A stretch of DNA of 5,820 nucleotides from Bacteroidota bacterium (GTDB taxonomy: Bacteria; Bacteroidota; Bacteroidia; NS11-12g; UBA955), in assembly GCA_009918425.1 (NCBI GenBank), contig RGEC01000141.1:1-5820 (forward strand). The letters are read 5' to 3'. Both the position numbers and the translations under genes were made by a program. Below, piece by piece: positions 5,234-5,820 of the stretch; the first letter of the stretch is position 1, and each line of letters opens with the position of its first letter. The notes under the pieces were generated by a model. The model saw only the letters and a program-made list of their open reading frames with translations, ran no database searches and was not told the origin of the DNA.

Positions 5234-5820
5234 TCAGCGTATCAGGTTTACGGAGCCTGCATGTTTTCCGGACTTTCCACTACGCAACGTATAGCTCATT
5301 TGCCAGAAATAGGTTCCTTCCGGACATATCAAGCCCTTTGCGGTCTCCCCGTTCCAGCCAACCTTACTATCACTGCTTTCAAACAGAAGTTCACCCCAGC
5401 GATTGAAAATTCTTAATTGAGAAGAAACAATTCCATTGCCACGAAAGTTGAAGACATCGTTCTTACCATCATTGTTAGGAGTAAAAACATTGGTCATGCG
5501 AATATCTTCCGGAGCTATGACAGTAAGTGTAGACGAAAACGTATCGCTACAGCCGGTTGCCGTATCAATTATGGTGTGTAATATTCTGAATTGCCCCTCT
5601 TTGGGGGATGAAAACGGCCATGCAATGGTATTTCCACTTTCAGACCAAACATGTTTGTATGCACCTGTTTGTAAAGGTTTCACGGTGACAATTTCTCCCA
5701 CTTTAACAGAATCATTGGGTGAAAAATCAAAGCGTGGATCGGGTTTTGGGTGCACAACAAGGTATTTCACTGCGGAATCCAAACATCCTTTATTATTGGT
5801 CCGGTAAACGATGCGGTATC
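5234..5820 (-). CDS. C-terminal part of a type IX secreted protein with PKD/Ig-like repeats, 5' partial
   Basis: The frame stays open to the right edge, adding YRIVYRTNNKGC before the TTG at 5782, so that TTG is an internal Leu codon and the true start lies outside the window. Numbering from that codon, residues 1-95 look like the end of one PKD/Ig-like repeat and a full second one, each closing with G-C-x-D followed by a V-x-x-P strand. Residues 98-182 form a CHU_C (gliding motility-associated, type B) C-terminal domain: NVFTPNNDGKNDVF, LRIFNRWGELLFES, GWNG, CPEGTYFW and a final GSVNLIR. In Bacteroidota such domains direct export across the outer membrane by the type IX secretion system. The product is probably a large surface or secreted protein, perhaps an adhesin or matrix protein; the N-terminal part that would define its role is not visible. 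Confidence 0.93.
   Translation of the reverse strand, partial: YRIVYRTNNKGCLDSAVKYLVVHPKPDPRFDFSPNDSVKVGEIVTVKPLQTGAYKHVWSESGNTIAWPFSSPKEGQFRILHTIIDTATGCSDTFSSTLTVIAPEDIRMTNVFTPNNDGKNDVFNFRGNGIVSSQLRIFNRWGELLFESSDSKVGWNGETAKGLICPEGTYFWQMSYTLRSGKSGKHAGSVNLIR
5237..5491 (-). other. CHU_C type IX secretion sorting domain (protein domain)
   Basis: The last 85 codons of the partial secreted-protein gene encode the sorting domain. Its start is marked by N-V-F-T-P-N-N-D-G-K-N-D, with F-N-R-W-G in the middle and the final beta strand ending L-I-R. The region is full length, with no frame break before the TGA, so the export signal looks functional. Type B domains of this kind differ from the shorter type A Por_Secre_tail and usually occur on large proteins. 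Confidence 0.92.

Noticed and set aside
5780..5782. TTG at 5782 as the start codon of the secreted-protein gene
   Set aside because: The frame continues to the window edge and supplies the G-C that pairs with L-D-S as a PKD-type repeat end; a T9SS protein also needs an N-terminal signal peptide, which is absent here.
5094..5807. Plus-strand open frames opposite ruvX and the CHU_C gene
   Set aside because: Overlapping short frames antisense to a clear sorting domain and nuclease; no coding signature of their own.
1..5820. Mobile element, CRISPR array, tRNA or rRNA, defence system
   Set aside because: No transposase or integrase, no direct repeat array, no tRNA-like cloverleaf and no gap larger than 26 nt outside genes; the content is conserved housekeeping plus two envelope proteins.

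Overview
The window reads as an ordinary chromosomal segment from a member of the Bacteroidota. The evidence is a C-terminal type IX secretion sorting domain of the CHU_C (gliding motility-associated) type, a DUF3109 cysteine-rich protein of the kind common in that phylum, a digeranylgeranylglyceryl-phosphate-synthase-like UbiA enzyme, and the absence of Shine-Dalgarno sequences before nearly every start codon. Base composition looks even across the window, and I see no insertion sequence, tRNA, rRNA, CRISPR array or phage gene.

Layout. The left part (1-3392) is read on the + strand: the 3' part of a large protein joining an erythromycin-esterase-like domain to a probable outer-membrane beta-barrel, then pssA (phosphatidylserine synthase), purE (purine biosynthesis) and a DUF3109 protein. 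Spacing is very tight: a 6-nt gap, then 8-nt and 1-nt overlaps, so these look like one transcript. The right part (3372-5820) is read on the - strand. In transcription order it holds the C-terminal end of a T9SS-secreted, PKD/Ig-like-repeat protein, ruvX, def (peptide deformylase) and a UbiA-family prenyltransferase, with gaps of 26 nt, a 4-nt ATGA overlap and a 13-nt gap. The two blocks converge and their terminal genes overlap by 21 nt.

Together the genes are mainly housekeeping: phospholipid head-group synthesis, purine synthesis, removal of the formyl group from new proteins, pre-16S rRNA or Holliday-junction processing, and a polyprenyl-lipid enzyme. The two genes at the window edges encode envelope or secreted proteins and both are cut by the edge. 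No non-coding stretch exceeds 26 nt, so there is essentially no room for independent promoters or terminators. I found no clear undescribed system. The most unusual items are the esterase-like/beta-barrel fusion, the archaeal-type lipid prenyltransferase homologue, and the 10-cysteine DUF3109 protein coupled to purE.
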